Shown: positions 16,168 to 24,213 of the stretch, in pieces
Layout of the letters: each line of letters opens with the position of its first letter
Position numbering within the stretch: the stretch's first letter is position 1
NCBI RefSeq assembly: GCF_014174515.1
Contig: NZ_JACJUG010000002.1
Span: forward strand, 124,001-188,000
Direction: 5' to 3'
Origin: Mitsuaria sp. WAJ17
Lineage (GTDB): Bacteria; Pseudomonadota; Gammaproteobacteria; Burkholderiales; Burkholderiaceae_C
DNA length: 64,000 nt
Program-made: the position numbers and the translations under genes
Notes under the pieces: generated by a model
Database searches by the model: none
What the model saw: only the letters and a program-made list of their open reading frames with translations
What the model was told of the DNA's origin: nothing

Positions 16168-17297
16168 AACCCGGCCTTGGCGGTGGCGTCGCTGGTGCTT
16201 GCTGCATGCACCGCTTCCTCGTAGGCACTGGTCTGTGCCAGCTCCTGCAGCATCAGGCCCAGCACCTGTGCCTCCTGGAAGCGCCGGGCTGGCGGGAAGC
16301 CCTCCACATAGCCATGGCCACCGCAGACCTGCACGGCATGCCGGTGGATCTCCAGACTGGCATTGAGCACCTGCCGTGCCATCGCGGCGAAGTGCCCCCA
16401 CGGAAGTCGGGCCGGCTGGGCGAGACGGGTCGCGACGTCCCAGACCTGCAGGCGCAGGGCGTCTGTGGCGATGGCCATGTCCGCCAGCTTCAGGGCGACG
16501 GCCTGGTGTTGAATGATGGGGCGTTGGAAGGCGACCCGCGTCTGCGCGTAGCTGAAGGCGAAGGCCGTGGCGGCCCGTGCGGCGCCCGCCAGGAGACCGC
16601 CCAGCCAGATGCCCTGCCAGGCCAGGATGGACTGGCAGGCGCCAGCCGGCAAGGTGGCACTGAAGCCGGTGCCATGGATCTCGCCGGCCGGGGGCAGGCG
16701 AACCAGGCGCAGGCCCTCGCTCGAGGGTTTGTCTGAGGCCGGGGCCAGCAGGTCGTGAAGGGCCGCTGCGTCCAACCAGCGCAGGCGCCAGCGTTCGCCG
16801 CCGTCCGGCGCCAGCAGCAGCAGGCCGGCCGCGTGCCTTGGCAGCAGGGCGAAGGTGGGCTGCCCGGGCGGGGCGGCCACGGCTAGGGGCAGGGCCTGCC
16901 GGCCGGCGAGCAGGGCCTCGGCATCCTGCGGCAGCAGGCGGCAGAGCCATTCGTGCTCGCGGCTGACGGCCAGGGCAGGCAGGGAGACGGTCAGCTCGGC
17001 CGCCAACCCCAACGGGCCGCTGGCGAGGTCCTCCAGCAGCAGGCACAGCTCGAAGGGCTGGATGCCCAGGCCGCCCTGGCGTTCGGACATCATCGCGCTG
17101 GCCAGACCCAGATGCGCTGCGGTCTGGCGGGCGTCCTGGCGCCGCGCCTCGGTGGCGGCCTCGTTGAGCAGCGGCTGCAGGCGTTCGCGCGCATAGCGCC
17201 GCACCGGCTCCAGCATCTGGCGCTGGTCATCGCTGATCTGCAGGGAAAAGGTCCGGGCAGCCGGGGATGCCGCCTGGGCTTCTGTGTGAATCGACAT
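16164..17297 (-). CDS. Acyl-CoA (or acyl-ACP) dehydrogenase
   Basis: A 377-residue flavoprotein of the acyl-CoA dehydrogenase fold. The helical N-domain has ARERLQPLLNEAA and GLASAMMSERQGGLGI. The C-domain has TRVAFQRPIIQHQAVALKLADM and the family landmark QVCGGHGYVEGFP. The middle domain is diverged, lacking the usual TEP-GSD motif, which hints at a specialised substrate such as a carrier-bound thioester. It lies 19 bases after the PLP decarboxylase and overlaps the GNAT gene, placing it in the biosynthetic operon. Confidence 0.85.
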   Translation of the reverse strand: MSIHTEAQAASPAARTFSLQISDDQRQMLEPVRRYARERLQPLLNEAATEARRQDARQTAAHLGLASAMMSERQGGLGIQPFELCLLLEDLASGPLGLAAELTVSLPALAVSREHEWLCRLLPQDAEALLAGRQALPLAVAAPPGQPTFALLPRHAAGLLLLAPDGGERWRLRWLDAAALHDLLAPASDKPSSEGLRLVRLPPAGEIHGTGFSATLPAGACQSILAWQGIWLGGLLAGAARAATAFAFSYAQTRVAFQRPIIQHQAVALKLADMAIATDALRLQVWDVATRLAQPARLPWGHFAAMARQVLNASLEIHRHAVQVCGGHGYVEGFPPARRFQEAQVLGLMLQELAQTSAYEEAVHAASTSDATAKAGL

Positions 17298-17316
17298 GTC
17301 AGCTCCTCATCTGGCG

Positions 17317-18531
17317 CTACACCAGGATCTCGACCGGCAGGGGATGACTCAGGAAGGCACTCGGGCTGGCGCTGCGACCGTAGGCACCGGACTGGGCCAC
17401 GACGAACAGGTCGCCGATCTCGGCCGCCGGCAGGACGACGTTGTCGGCCAGCCGGTCCAGCGGGGTGCACAGGCAGCCAACGACGTGGCAGGTCTCTGTC
17501 TGCCCGCTGTCCATCCGGTTGCCGATGGCCACGGGGTAGTTGCGTCGCAGGACCTGGCCAAAGTTGCCGGACGCCGCCAGCTGGTGGTGCAGGCCGCCGT
17601 CGGTGATCAGGAAGGTCTCGCCGCGCGAGACTTTCTTGTCCAGCACCCGGCACACGTAGAGCCCGGCCTCGCCCACCAGGTAGCGGCCGAACTCCAGGAT
17701 CAGCCGCGTGCCGCCCAGGCGCCGGCGCAATGGCGTCAGCCATTCCTGCATGGCCGCGCCCACGGCACCAATGTCCAGGGGGCGCTCGTTGTCGAAGTAG
17801 GGGATGCCGAAGCCGCCGCCCATGTTGACGAACTCCAGGGTGTCGCCGGCCAGGTCGGCCAGTCGCATGACCAGCTCGGCGACGTGCCGCTGGGCGGCGA
17901 TCACCGTGCCTGGGTCCAGGCATTGCGAGCCCCAGAAGACGTGGAAGCCGACGAAGTCGAGCTCACGCTCGGCGATGACTCTCAACAGAGCGGGCGCCTG
18001 CTCGACATCCACCCCGAACTGGCGGGGCCCGCCGCCCATGCGCATGCCGCTGCTGCGGGGCTGGAAGTCGGGGTTGATGCGCAGGCCGACACGAGGCCGC
18101 ACGCCCAGCTCTTGCCCGATGCGCTCCACAGCCTCCAGTTGGTGCGCCGATTCAAGCGTGACCGTCACGCCGGCGCCCACGGCGCCGCGCAGGTCCTGCG
18201 CGGACTTGCCGGGCCCCGCCATCGAGACGTGCCGAGCCGACATGCCGGCGTCCAGGGCCAGGCGCATCTCGCCGGCCGAGGCCACGTCGAAGCCATCGAC
18301 AAGCGAGGCCATGTGCTGGACCAGGGCCGGCATGGGATTGGCCTTGATCGAGTAGTGGACGCGCAGCTCCGGCGCCAGCATCTGGCGCAGCAGGGTGACG
18401 CGCTCACCGAGCTTGCTGCGGTCGTAGACGAAGAAGGGCGTCTGGCCGGCCCGCTCGGCCAATCTTGACAGCGGCAGGCCACCGATCTCGAGGATGCCCT
18501 GAGGTGTCTTGTAGCTTTCGAAGATGCTCAT
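17317..18531 (-). CDS. PLP-dependent decarboxylase, exosortase-associated/BtrK-like
   Basis: A 404-residue fold-type III PLP enzyme (LysA/ornithine decarboxylase superfamily). Lys63 in YSIKAN is the PLP lysine. There is a glycine loop MGGGFGIPY and a Cys-containing CLCTPLD near the C-terminus, the active-site Cys from the partner subunit. It resembles the decarboxylase typical of exosortase A loci (TIGR03099-like) and BtrK of butirosin biosynthesis, which decarboxylates a glutamyl-carrier protein. The start overlaps the ligase stop (ATGA). I infer it decarboxylates an amino acid held on the nearby ACP. Confidence 0.85.
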   Translation of the reverse strand: MSIFESYKTPQGILEIGGLPLSRLAERAGQTPFFVYDRSKLGERVTLLRQMLAPELRVHYSIKANPMPALVQHMASLVDGFDVASAGEMRLALDAGMSARHVSMAGPGKSAQDLRGAVGAGVTVTLESAHQLEAVERIGQELGVRPRVGLRINPDFQPRSSGMRMGGGPRQFGVDVEQAPALLRVIAERELDFVGFHVFWGSQCLDPGTVIAAQRHVAELVMRLADLAGDTLEFVNMGGGFGIPYFDNERPLDIGAVGAAMQEWLTPLRRRLGGTRLILEFGRYLVGEAGLYVCRVLDKKVSRGETFLITDGGLHHQLAASGNFGQVLRRNYPVAIGNRMDSGQTETCHVVGCLCTPLDRLADNVVLPAAEIGDLFVVAQSGAYGRSASPSAFLSHPLPVEILV

Positions 18532-20117
18532 GCCGACTCCTTGCCGCTGCTGTACTCGTGCAGCAGCCCTGTGCGATCAAACTTGCCGTTGGGATTGCGG
18601 GTGATGGCCTCCCGCACATGAACCGCGTGCGGCACCATGTAGGGCGGCAGGCGCTGCTTGCAGTGCGCGAGGATGGCCTCGGGATCAGCCGCCAGGCCGG
18701 GCACGGGCGCCACCACCAGTGCGATGACCTGGCCCAGTCGCTCGTCAGGCAGACCCAGGGCCACCACCTCGCCCACCAGTCCACTGGCCAGCACGGCTTC
18801 CTCGACCTCCTCGGGGCTGACGCGGTAGCCCGAGGTCTTGATCAGACCGTCGTTGCGGCCCACGAAGTAGAGGAAGCCCTCGGCGTCGCGCCGCACGAGG
18901 TCGCCGGACCACACCGCCATTTCAGGCGGCAGTTCCGGGCAGGGCCTGGGCTCGGGTGAAGGGCGAAAGCGCAGGGCCGTGCGCTCCGGATCGCGCCAGT
19001 AGCCCTTGGTCACGAAGGCGCCCACATGCACCAGCTCGCCCACCTCGTTGGCGGCGCATGGGCTGCCGTCTGGCCTGACGACCAGGATGCGCGCATTCGG
19101 CACGGCCTTGCCGATGGAGTCCGGGCGCCTTGCGGCTTCCGCGGGGTCCAGATAGGTCGAGCGGAAAGCCTCGGTCAGTCCGTACATCAGGAAGGGGCTG
19201 GCCTGAGGGAAGAGGCTGCGCAGGCGCTCCAGCACGGGGCGGGGCATCCGGCCGCCGGTGTTGGCGAAATAGCGCAGGTGGCGGGTCGATGCCGCGGACC
19301 AGGAGGCGCCGCACAGCTGGATCCACAGTGGCGGCACTGCCGTGATCCCGGTGATGCGCTCACGTTCGCACAGCTGGACCACATCACCTGGCGCGATGTA
19401 ATTGAGCAGCACCACCGTGGCACCCGCGTGGAAGGCGGTGGTGAGCTGGCTCAGGCCGGCGTCGAAACTCAGTGGAAGCACCGACAGGATGCGATCCTGC
19501 GGCCCGTTGCCCAGGTAGTGGGCGACGCTCCAGGCGCCCTCCAGCAGGTTGTGGTGGGTCAGCATGACGCCCTTGGGCAAGCCGGTGGAGCCCGAGGTAT
19601 AGAGGATGGCGGCGAGGTCGCTGTCGATGGTGCCGCTGTCGTCGGGATCGCTGGGCGCGTGGTCCAGCAGGACGGACCAGCGCACGGTGGCGGCCTGGCC
19701 CAGGGTCACGGGCGTGCTGCGGACCTGATCGACGAGGAAGACCTCACGCAGCTCGGGCAGCACGGGCCTGTCGGCTGCAAGCAGGGCCACCCGCGTGGCC
19801 GAGCTGATGAGACTCCGAGCACCGCTGTCCCGCAGGATATGGGCGACCTGATCCGCCTTGAGCAGGGGATTGATGGGCACGCACACACCGCCAGCCGCGG
19901 TGACCGCAAAGAAGGCCTCGACGGTTTCCTGGCGCTTGTCCAGGAGCAGGCCGATGCGCTCACCGCGCGCCAAGCCCCGGGCCCGGAGTCCGGCCGCGCC
20001 GGCCAGGACCCTGTTGCGCAGGGTGGCGTAGTCGGTCCGGCGTTCGCCATCGACCAGCGCCTCCGCCGTCGGTGTGCGCGCGGCACTGTTGCAGATGAGT
20101 TCAACGAGATTGCGCAT
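18528..20117 (-). CDS. AMP-forming acyl/aminoacyl ligase, exosortase-associated type
   Basis: A 529-residue adenylating enzyme. The phosphate-binding loop YTSGSTGLPKG lies near residues 173–183. The A5 region reads LMYGLTEAFRSTYLDP, followed by RRPDSIGKAVPNA; the C-domain has VGRNDGLIKTSGYR, and the catalytic Lys is in NPNGKFDR. The A5 stretch is characteristic of the ligase family found with exosortase A systems (TIGR03098-like). Here it is coupled to the PLP decarboxylase and an ACP, suggesting it loads an amino acid onto the carrier. No exosortase or PEP-CTERM gene is present in the window. Confidence 0.87.
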   Translation of the reverse strand: MRNLVELICNSAARTPTAEALVDGERRTDYATLRNRVLAGAAGLRARGLARGERIGLLLDKRQETVEAFFAVTAAGGVCVPINPLLKADQVAHILRDSGARSLISSATRVALLAADRPVLPELREVFLVDQVRSTPVTLGQAATVRWSVLLDHAPSDPDDSGTIDSDLAAILYTSGSTGLPKGVMLTHHNLLEGAWSVAHYLGNGPQDRILSVLPLSFDAGLSQLTTAFHAGATVVLLNYIAPGDVVQLCERERITGITAVPPLWIQLCGASWSAASTRHLRYFANTGGRMPRPVLERLRSLFPQASPFLMYGLTEAFRSTYLDPAEAARRPDSIGKAVPNARILVVRPDGSPCAANEVGELVHVGAFVTKGYWRDPERTALRFRPSPEPRPCPELPPEMAVWSGDLVRRDAEGFLYFVGRNDGLIKTSGYRVSPEEVEEAVLASGLVGEVVALGLPDERLGQVIALVVAPVPGLAADPEAILAHCKQRLPPYMVPHAVHVREAITRNPNGKFDRTGLLHEYSSGKESA

Positions 20118-21519
20118 GAGCTACCTCCGGTTGCGGGAAGATGTCAGACAGGTGGAGCAGTCGCTGGCGCACGCGACGCAGCAGGAGAACGATGGTCAGG
20201 CCGAAGCCCAGGCACATGCCCAGCCAGATACCGACTGGGCCCAGCGCCGCGCTCAGCAGCCAGGCACTGCCGAGTCCGGCGATCCAGTAGCCGGCGAAGA
20301 CTTGGAACAGCGGTGCGCGGGTGTCACGGCAGGCGCGCAGCACCGCTGCGAACACCACGGCCATGCCGTTGAAGGCCTGCAGCAGAGCCGCCAGCTGCAG
20401 CAAGGGCGTTGCGAGCTCCTGCAAGGCCTCGCGGTCCTGGCTGACCGCCGGCAGCAGCCAGCCGGCCAGCGGTGTCGGCAGCAGCACATAGACCAGCGCG
20501 ATGACCACGTGGAAGGTCAGCGCGATGCCGCAGGAAACGCTGACCACGCGCCGCACCCCGTCGGTGTCTGCTCGCCCTATTGCCAGGGACAGGCGGGTGA
20601 GAACCGTGTTGGACATGGCCAGCGGGACGATGAAGGCCAGGGTGACCCACTGCAGCGCGATGGCGTGGGCGGCCAATGCCTGTTCGCCGTGACGGCCCAT
20701 CAGCAGGGTGGCGCCGGTGAGCAGCGTGTACTCGATGGCCATGACCGCGCCGATGGGCAGACCGATGGCCAGCAAGCGGCCCATCCAGGCGTGTGCTGGG
20801 GCGTCCGGCGGGGGCGATCGGGCGGCGCCGGCGGCCTGCGCCGCCCGCTCGTCCTGCCAGGCGAAGAAGGCAGCGGCGAGGCCGTAGCTCAACACATAGC
20901 TCCATCCCAGGCCCGCGATGCCCAGGCCGTCCAGCTCGCCCAGGCCATGGACCAGTAGGCGGTTTGCGACGCCATGCAGCAGTGAGCAGGCCATCAGGCT
21001 GAGGGCCAGAAGGCGTGCCTGGCCCAGCAGCGGGTAGGCCACACGCCAGGCCGCGAGCCAGGCGGCCGGCAGCAGGGCTGGGGCCATTGCGTCGGCATAG
21101 CTGCGCAGGGCTTGAGCCACCGCAGGCGCCTGCCCGAGCCTGGGCACGGCGAAGGCAAAGAGCTGCGTGGCAAAGGCGGCCGCCAGGCCCATGATGGTGG
21201 CCAGCAGCAGGCCCTGGGACAGGATCTGCCGTGCGCAGTGCCGACCATCGACACCGGCCAGAGCGGCGCCGGTCAGCGGGGCGATGGCTTGCATCACGCC
21301 GAAGCAGAACAGTTGCATCAGGGCGGTGAAGCTGTTGAGCAGTCCCACCGCCGCGAGCGCGGATGAGCCCAGCGGCCCCACGGCGAAGAGGTCCATCAGC
21401 GGCATGAGCATCAGGGCGACCTGCCCGAGCAGCAGGTGGGCGCTCAAGGTCAGGGCTGAGCAGGCTTCGTCGAACCAGGGCATGGTGCCCGTCCGCACCT
21501 TCCAGGAGAATCGTTGCAT
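20101..21519 (-). CDS. MATE-family efflux transporter
   Basis: A 472-residue inner-membrane protein with about twelve hydrophobic segments arranged as two MATE halves. Landmarks are LMLMPLMDLFAVGPLG in the first half and LMGRHGEQALAAHAIALQ in the second. It overlaps the ligase gene by 17 bases and starts 19 bases after a ketosynthase-like gene, so it is inside the biosynthetic operon. It most likely exports the product, by analogy with MATE pumps in other metabolite clusters. Confidence 0.88.
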   Translation of the reverse strand: MQRFSWKVRTGTMPWFDEACSALTLSAHLLLGQVALMLMPLMDLFAVGPLGSSALAAVGLLNSFTALMQLFCFGVMQAIAPLTGAALAGVDGRHCARQILSQGLLLATIMGLAAAFATQLFAFAVPRLGQAPAVAQALRSYADAMAPALLPAAWLAAWRVAYPLLGQARLLALSLMACSLLHGVANRLLVHGLGELDGLGIAGLGWSYVLSYGLAAAFFAWQDERAAQAAGAARSPPPDAPAHAWMGRLLAIGLPIGAVMAIEYTLLTGATLLMGRHGEQALAAHAIALQWVTLAFIVPLAMSNTVLTRLSLAIGRADTDGVRRVVSVSCGIALTFHVVIALVYVLLPTPLAGWLLPAVSQDREALQELATPLLQLAALLQAFNGMAVVFAAVLRACRDTRAPLFQVFAGYWIAGLGSAWLLSAALGPVGIWLGMCLGFGLTIVLLLRRVRQRLLHLSDIFPQPEVAHAQSR

Positions 21520-21538
21520 GGGGTTTCCTGTCTCAGGC

Positions 21539-22483
21539 TCAGTGCTTCAGGACGATGGCGCCGAAGCAGCCAGCCAGCCCGCTGCTGAACAGCAGGTAGT
21601 GGCCGCCGGACTCCTTGCGCTCGTGCAGGAAGTTGATGAAGGGGTCGCTGCCGAACACATGGCCGACGCGGCTGAAGTTGGCGGTGTAGAGCCGCTCGGC
21701 TGGCAGGCGCAGCATGGACAGGACCAGGCGCCACCCCGCCATGTTCACGTGGTTGGGCAGGATGCGCCTGAGGTCCGTGGGTCGCAGCCCGGCCTGCTGC
21801 AGCGCCGAGCGCATGGTCGCGAAGCAGGACCAGTGGTACTTCTCGTCCGGCACCAGTTCGTGGTTCTCGTCGGTGCCGCGGAAGAAGCGTCCGTCGGTGA
21901 AGAAGTGGTAGCCCAGCACCTGGTTGCGAGGCGCCTCGCGCTCGACAAGGAAGGCACTGGCGCCATCGCTGTGCAGCGAGAGGTCCATGATGCCGCGGAT
22001 GGCGTCCGCGGTTGTGCCCATGAGGTCCACGGACACGATGATGGCGCGCTGCAGATGCTCGTGCCGGGCCATCATCTGCCGTGCGATGCGAACCGCCAGC
22101 ATCGGCGACACGCAGTTCTGCTGCGCGATCGAGAAGCTCAGTGCGTTCTGCAGCCCGCAAGAGGCCTGGATGTGGCCGGCGGTGCTCGCAGGTGGCGGCG
22201 CGATGCTGCTCTGCACGGTGTGGGTGTAGATCAGCAGGTCCACGCTGCGCGGTGCGATGCGGGCCTTGGTCATCAGCAGGCGAACCGCCTTGACGCCCAT
22301 GTCCACCGGCGACTGCGTCATCGCGTCATGGAAGCAGCGCACGCCGTTGGCCATCATGGCCTCGATGCGCTGCCTGGGCTGCCCGGTGCGCTCGCCCCAT
22401 TCCTCGACCGACACCAATCGCTCAGGGAGGTAGCAGGCGATGTCGGGGATGCCGATGGCGGGCAGTGTCTCAGTGCTTCCCAT
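21539..22483 (-). CDS. KAS III-like protein, Cys-containing partner B2
   Basis: A 314-residue KAS III-like protein. Cys124 lies in AQQNCVSPMLAV, an intact nucleophile elbow. The His-loop reads LPNHVNMAGW, one residue shifted from PHQAN, and the usual Asn site reads VGHVFGSD. It resembles the 327-residue A2 protein in layout (for example VSVEEWGERT versus VSVEDWARTH, and GVRCFHDA versus GMRYFHHA), so the two pairs are probably duplicates. It overlaps its degenerate partner by 14 bases. Confidence 0.85.
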   Translation of the reverse strand: MGSTETLPAIGIPDIACYLPERLVSVEEWGERTGQPRQRIEAMMANGVRCFHDAMTQSPVDMGVKAVRLLMTKARIAPRSVDLLIYTHTVQSSIAPPPASTAGHIQASCGLQNALSFSIAQQNCVSPMLAVRIARQMMARHEHLQRAIIVSVDLMGTTADAIRGIMDLSLHSDGASAFLVEREAPRNQVLGYHFFTDGRFFRGTDENHELVPDEKYHWSCFATMRSALQQAGLRPTDLRRILPNHVNMAGWRLVLSMLRLPAERLYTANFSRVGHVFGSDPFINFLHERKESGGHYLLFSSGLAGCFGAIVLKH

Positions 22484-23525
22484 GGCTCACTCCTTGATCC
22501 ACGTACTCGAGAACCGCGCAGGCCAGCGCGCCTTCGAAGCCCAGCCCCCACAGCAGCATGCGGTCGCCCGGATTGGCGACGGCCTGCTGCAGCAGCCTGT
22601 GCATGCGCACCGGCACCTCCGCGGCGCAGAGGTATCCACCATCCAGGATGCCGGCCGGTCCGCACCAGGCCTTCTGCAGGCCGCAGCGGCGGCGCACGCA
22701 GTCGGCGAGATGCCGGCTGATCTGGTGCGGCACGAGGATGGTGATGTCCCTGGGGCCGCAGCCAGCTTCGCGCAGGGTGTCCAGGACCAGGGCGCACAGG
22801 CCGTCCAGGTTCAGCGGCAGGGGGGTGCCGTGGACGATGTGGCGATAGACCTCGCCTGAGGGCGGCGGGGTCTGCACGCGGACCGCGCGAAGCATCCAGC
22901 CCCGGGTGCAACCACGCTCCAGCAGCACCGCGCCGGCGCCGTCGCCCATCAGCGTGGTGTGTCCGATCACGCGCGTGTAGGGCCAGGACCAGCGCTCGGC
23001 TGCGGCGACGACGATCCTGTCGTCCGTACTCGCGGACATCAGGTCGGCGGCCAGGGACAGGGCCATCAGAAAGCTCGCCCCTTGCAGCTGCCCGACGGCA
23101 AAGGGCACGCGGCCCTGCTGGAGTTCGGCCTGCAGACGGCAGGCGGCCGAGATCGTGACATCGTTCTCCAGGCAGGTGTGGCAGACCAGGAAGGTCGATA
23201 CCGGTAGCACCGTTGCCCCCTCGACAGGCTGGAGCAGTTCGCGTGTCACACGCAGCAGCAGCTCGGAGGCCTCGAGGGTGTGCTCGGTGGCCACGACCGT
23301 CATGCCCGTTGTCTCCTGCAGCGTAGGTGCGTCATGGCTGGCTTGTGCAGCGTCAAGCGCCGTTCTCGCCACGCCATGCATGGCCAGGTTCTCCACGAAG
23401 CAGGCCTGCAGGAATCGGGCTGTCCGGCCTTCGGCGAGGGGCTGCCTTTCGGCCAGCAGCTGCGCGAGGCCCCGGCTGGCCGCCGGCACATAGGCCGAGG
23501 AGGCGACGATGCCGATCTCATTCAT
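22470..23525 (-). CDS. KAS III-like protein lacking the active-site Cys, partner B1
   Basis: A 351-residue KAS III-like protein in which the nucleophile elbow reads GQLQGASFLMAL, with Gly at about residue 149 where Cys is expected. A PHQIS segment retains a His, and the third motif reads GGYLCAAE. It therefore cannot be a standard condensing enzyme alone, and is likely the non-catalytic half of a heterodimer with the downstream Cys-containing protein, as PqsB is to PqsC. The start overlaps the ACP stop. Confidence 0.83.
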   Translation of the reverse strand: MNEIGIVASSAYVPAASRGLAQLLAERQPLAEGRTARFLQACFVENLAMHGVARTALDAAQASHDAPTLQETTGMTVVATEHTLEASELLLRVTRELLQPVEGATVLPVSTFLVCHTCLENDVTISAACRLQAELQQGRVPFAVGQLQGASFLMALSLAADLMSASTDDRIVVAAAERWSWPYTRVIGHTTLMGDGAGAVLLERGCTRGWMLRAVRVQTPPPSGEVYRHIVHGTPLPLNLDGLCALVLDTLREAGCGPRDITILVPHQISRHLADCVRRRCGLQKAWCGPAGILDGGYLCAAEVPVRMHRLLQQAVANPGDRMLLWGLGFEGALACAVLEYVDQGVSHGKH

Positions 23526-23781
23526 GGGTCAGCTTCCGCTGGACGAAATCCACCAGACGGCCGTAGCGGGTGAAGAGGTCCGCCGAGAGCTCCTCGGGCA
23601 TCAGCATCAAACCGAAGCGCTCCTCGATGCGCAGCACCAGCTCGGTCATGTTCATCGAGTCGATGCCGACGTCGAAGAGATTGGTGTCCTCGTTCACCAG
23701 ATCGACTTCGGCACCGCCCTGCGCCAGGCCGCTCAGGCATGTCTTCAAGGTTTGGCTGATTTCAGTGGTGGTCGTGCTCAT
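23518..23781 (-). CDS. Acyl carrier protein
   Basis: An 87-residue carrier protein, first gene of the biosynthetic operon. The phosphopantetheine site is Ser42 in the motif VGIDSMNM, followed by an acidic helix LVLRIEERFG that would contact partner enzymes. No phosphopantetheinyl transferase is encoded nearby, so a cellular one must act. It overlaps the next ketosynthase-like gene by 8 bases, suggesting coupled synthesis. A separate ACP for this cluster argues for a dedicated product rather than bulk fatty acid synthesis. Confidence 0.93.
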   Translation of the reverse strand: MSTTTTEISQTLKTCLSGLAQGGAEVDLVNEDTNLFDVGIDSMNMTELVLRIEERFGLMLMPEELSADLFTRYGRLVDFVQRKLTHE

Positions 23782-23861
23782 CAGACGTTTCTCCTATGGA
23801 TTGCTGTTGACGCCATGCGCTTGTTGCTGCATGTGGCCAGGCCAGTCTAGGAATGCGTCTG

Positions 23862-23876
23862 GAGGTGCGAAACCTC
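23862..23876 (-). promoter_or_regulatory. Weak dyad upstream of the ACP operon
   Basis: GAGGT and ACCTC form 5-base inverted arms around GCGAA, about 80 bases upstream of the ACP start, next to a possible −10. It could be a regulator site, but it does not match the luxI-proximal dyad base for base. Confidence 0.22.
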
Positions 23877-24090
23877 TCAATGCTGGGAGGGATGAGGCGT
23901 GATCGGGTGTCGTGGGGTCAGGTCTTGCGGCCGCGACGTGGGGGCGGTGGCCGGGCCTGATTGGGGTCAATGAATTGCGTGACTAACGTCAAAAGTCAGC
24001 GTCCATGGTCCCGGGAAAATTCAAAGTGCGCGGTGCTGCTCCGTGAGCCCGGAAACTACGGCGCAGGTTTGTCCTTCCCAGGACTTCCAA

Positions 24091-24124
24091 CGGCGGGTTG
24101 CCGTCAAGGGGTGGCAACCCGCCG
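24091..24124. terminator. Strong hairpin downstream of yicC
   Basis: Perfect 12-base arms (CGGCGGGTTGCC and its complement) around a 10-base loop, about 90 bases past the yicC stop. No T-run follows on either strand, so it is not a classic intrinsic terminator. It may still be a transcription barrier or RNA-stabilising stem that insulates the biosynthetic operon from yicC. Confidence 0.5.
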
Positions 24125-24213
24125 CGGCTTGGCGGACATGCGCGGCCAGGGGGGCAGGGCGCCATCGCGGCGCCGCGAGCAAGAGACAGCCCCGCTTGGC
24201 AGGGCGTCTGGCC

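Larger units (their letters stand above)
23782..24213. other. 432-base intergenic region upstream of the biosynthetic operon
   Basis: Non-coding region between yicC and the ACP gene, both on the minus strand. It should hold the main promoter of the biosynthetic operon; a TAGACT at 23846–23851 (minus strand) is a possible −10. It also holds a dyad at 23862–23876 and a strong hairpin at 24091–24124. No convincing ORF was seen. Confidence 0.6.

Noticed and set aside
13576..23781. The KAS III-like/ACP genes as a second fatty acid synthase
   Set aside because: No fabD, fabG, fabZ or fabI is present, two of the four KAS-like proteins have degraded active sites, and a MATE pump and luxI/R are included.
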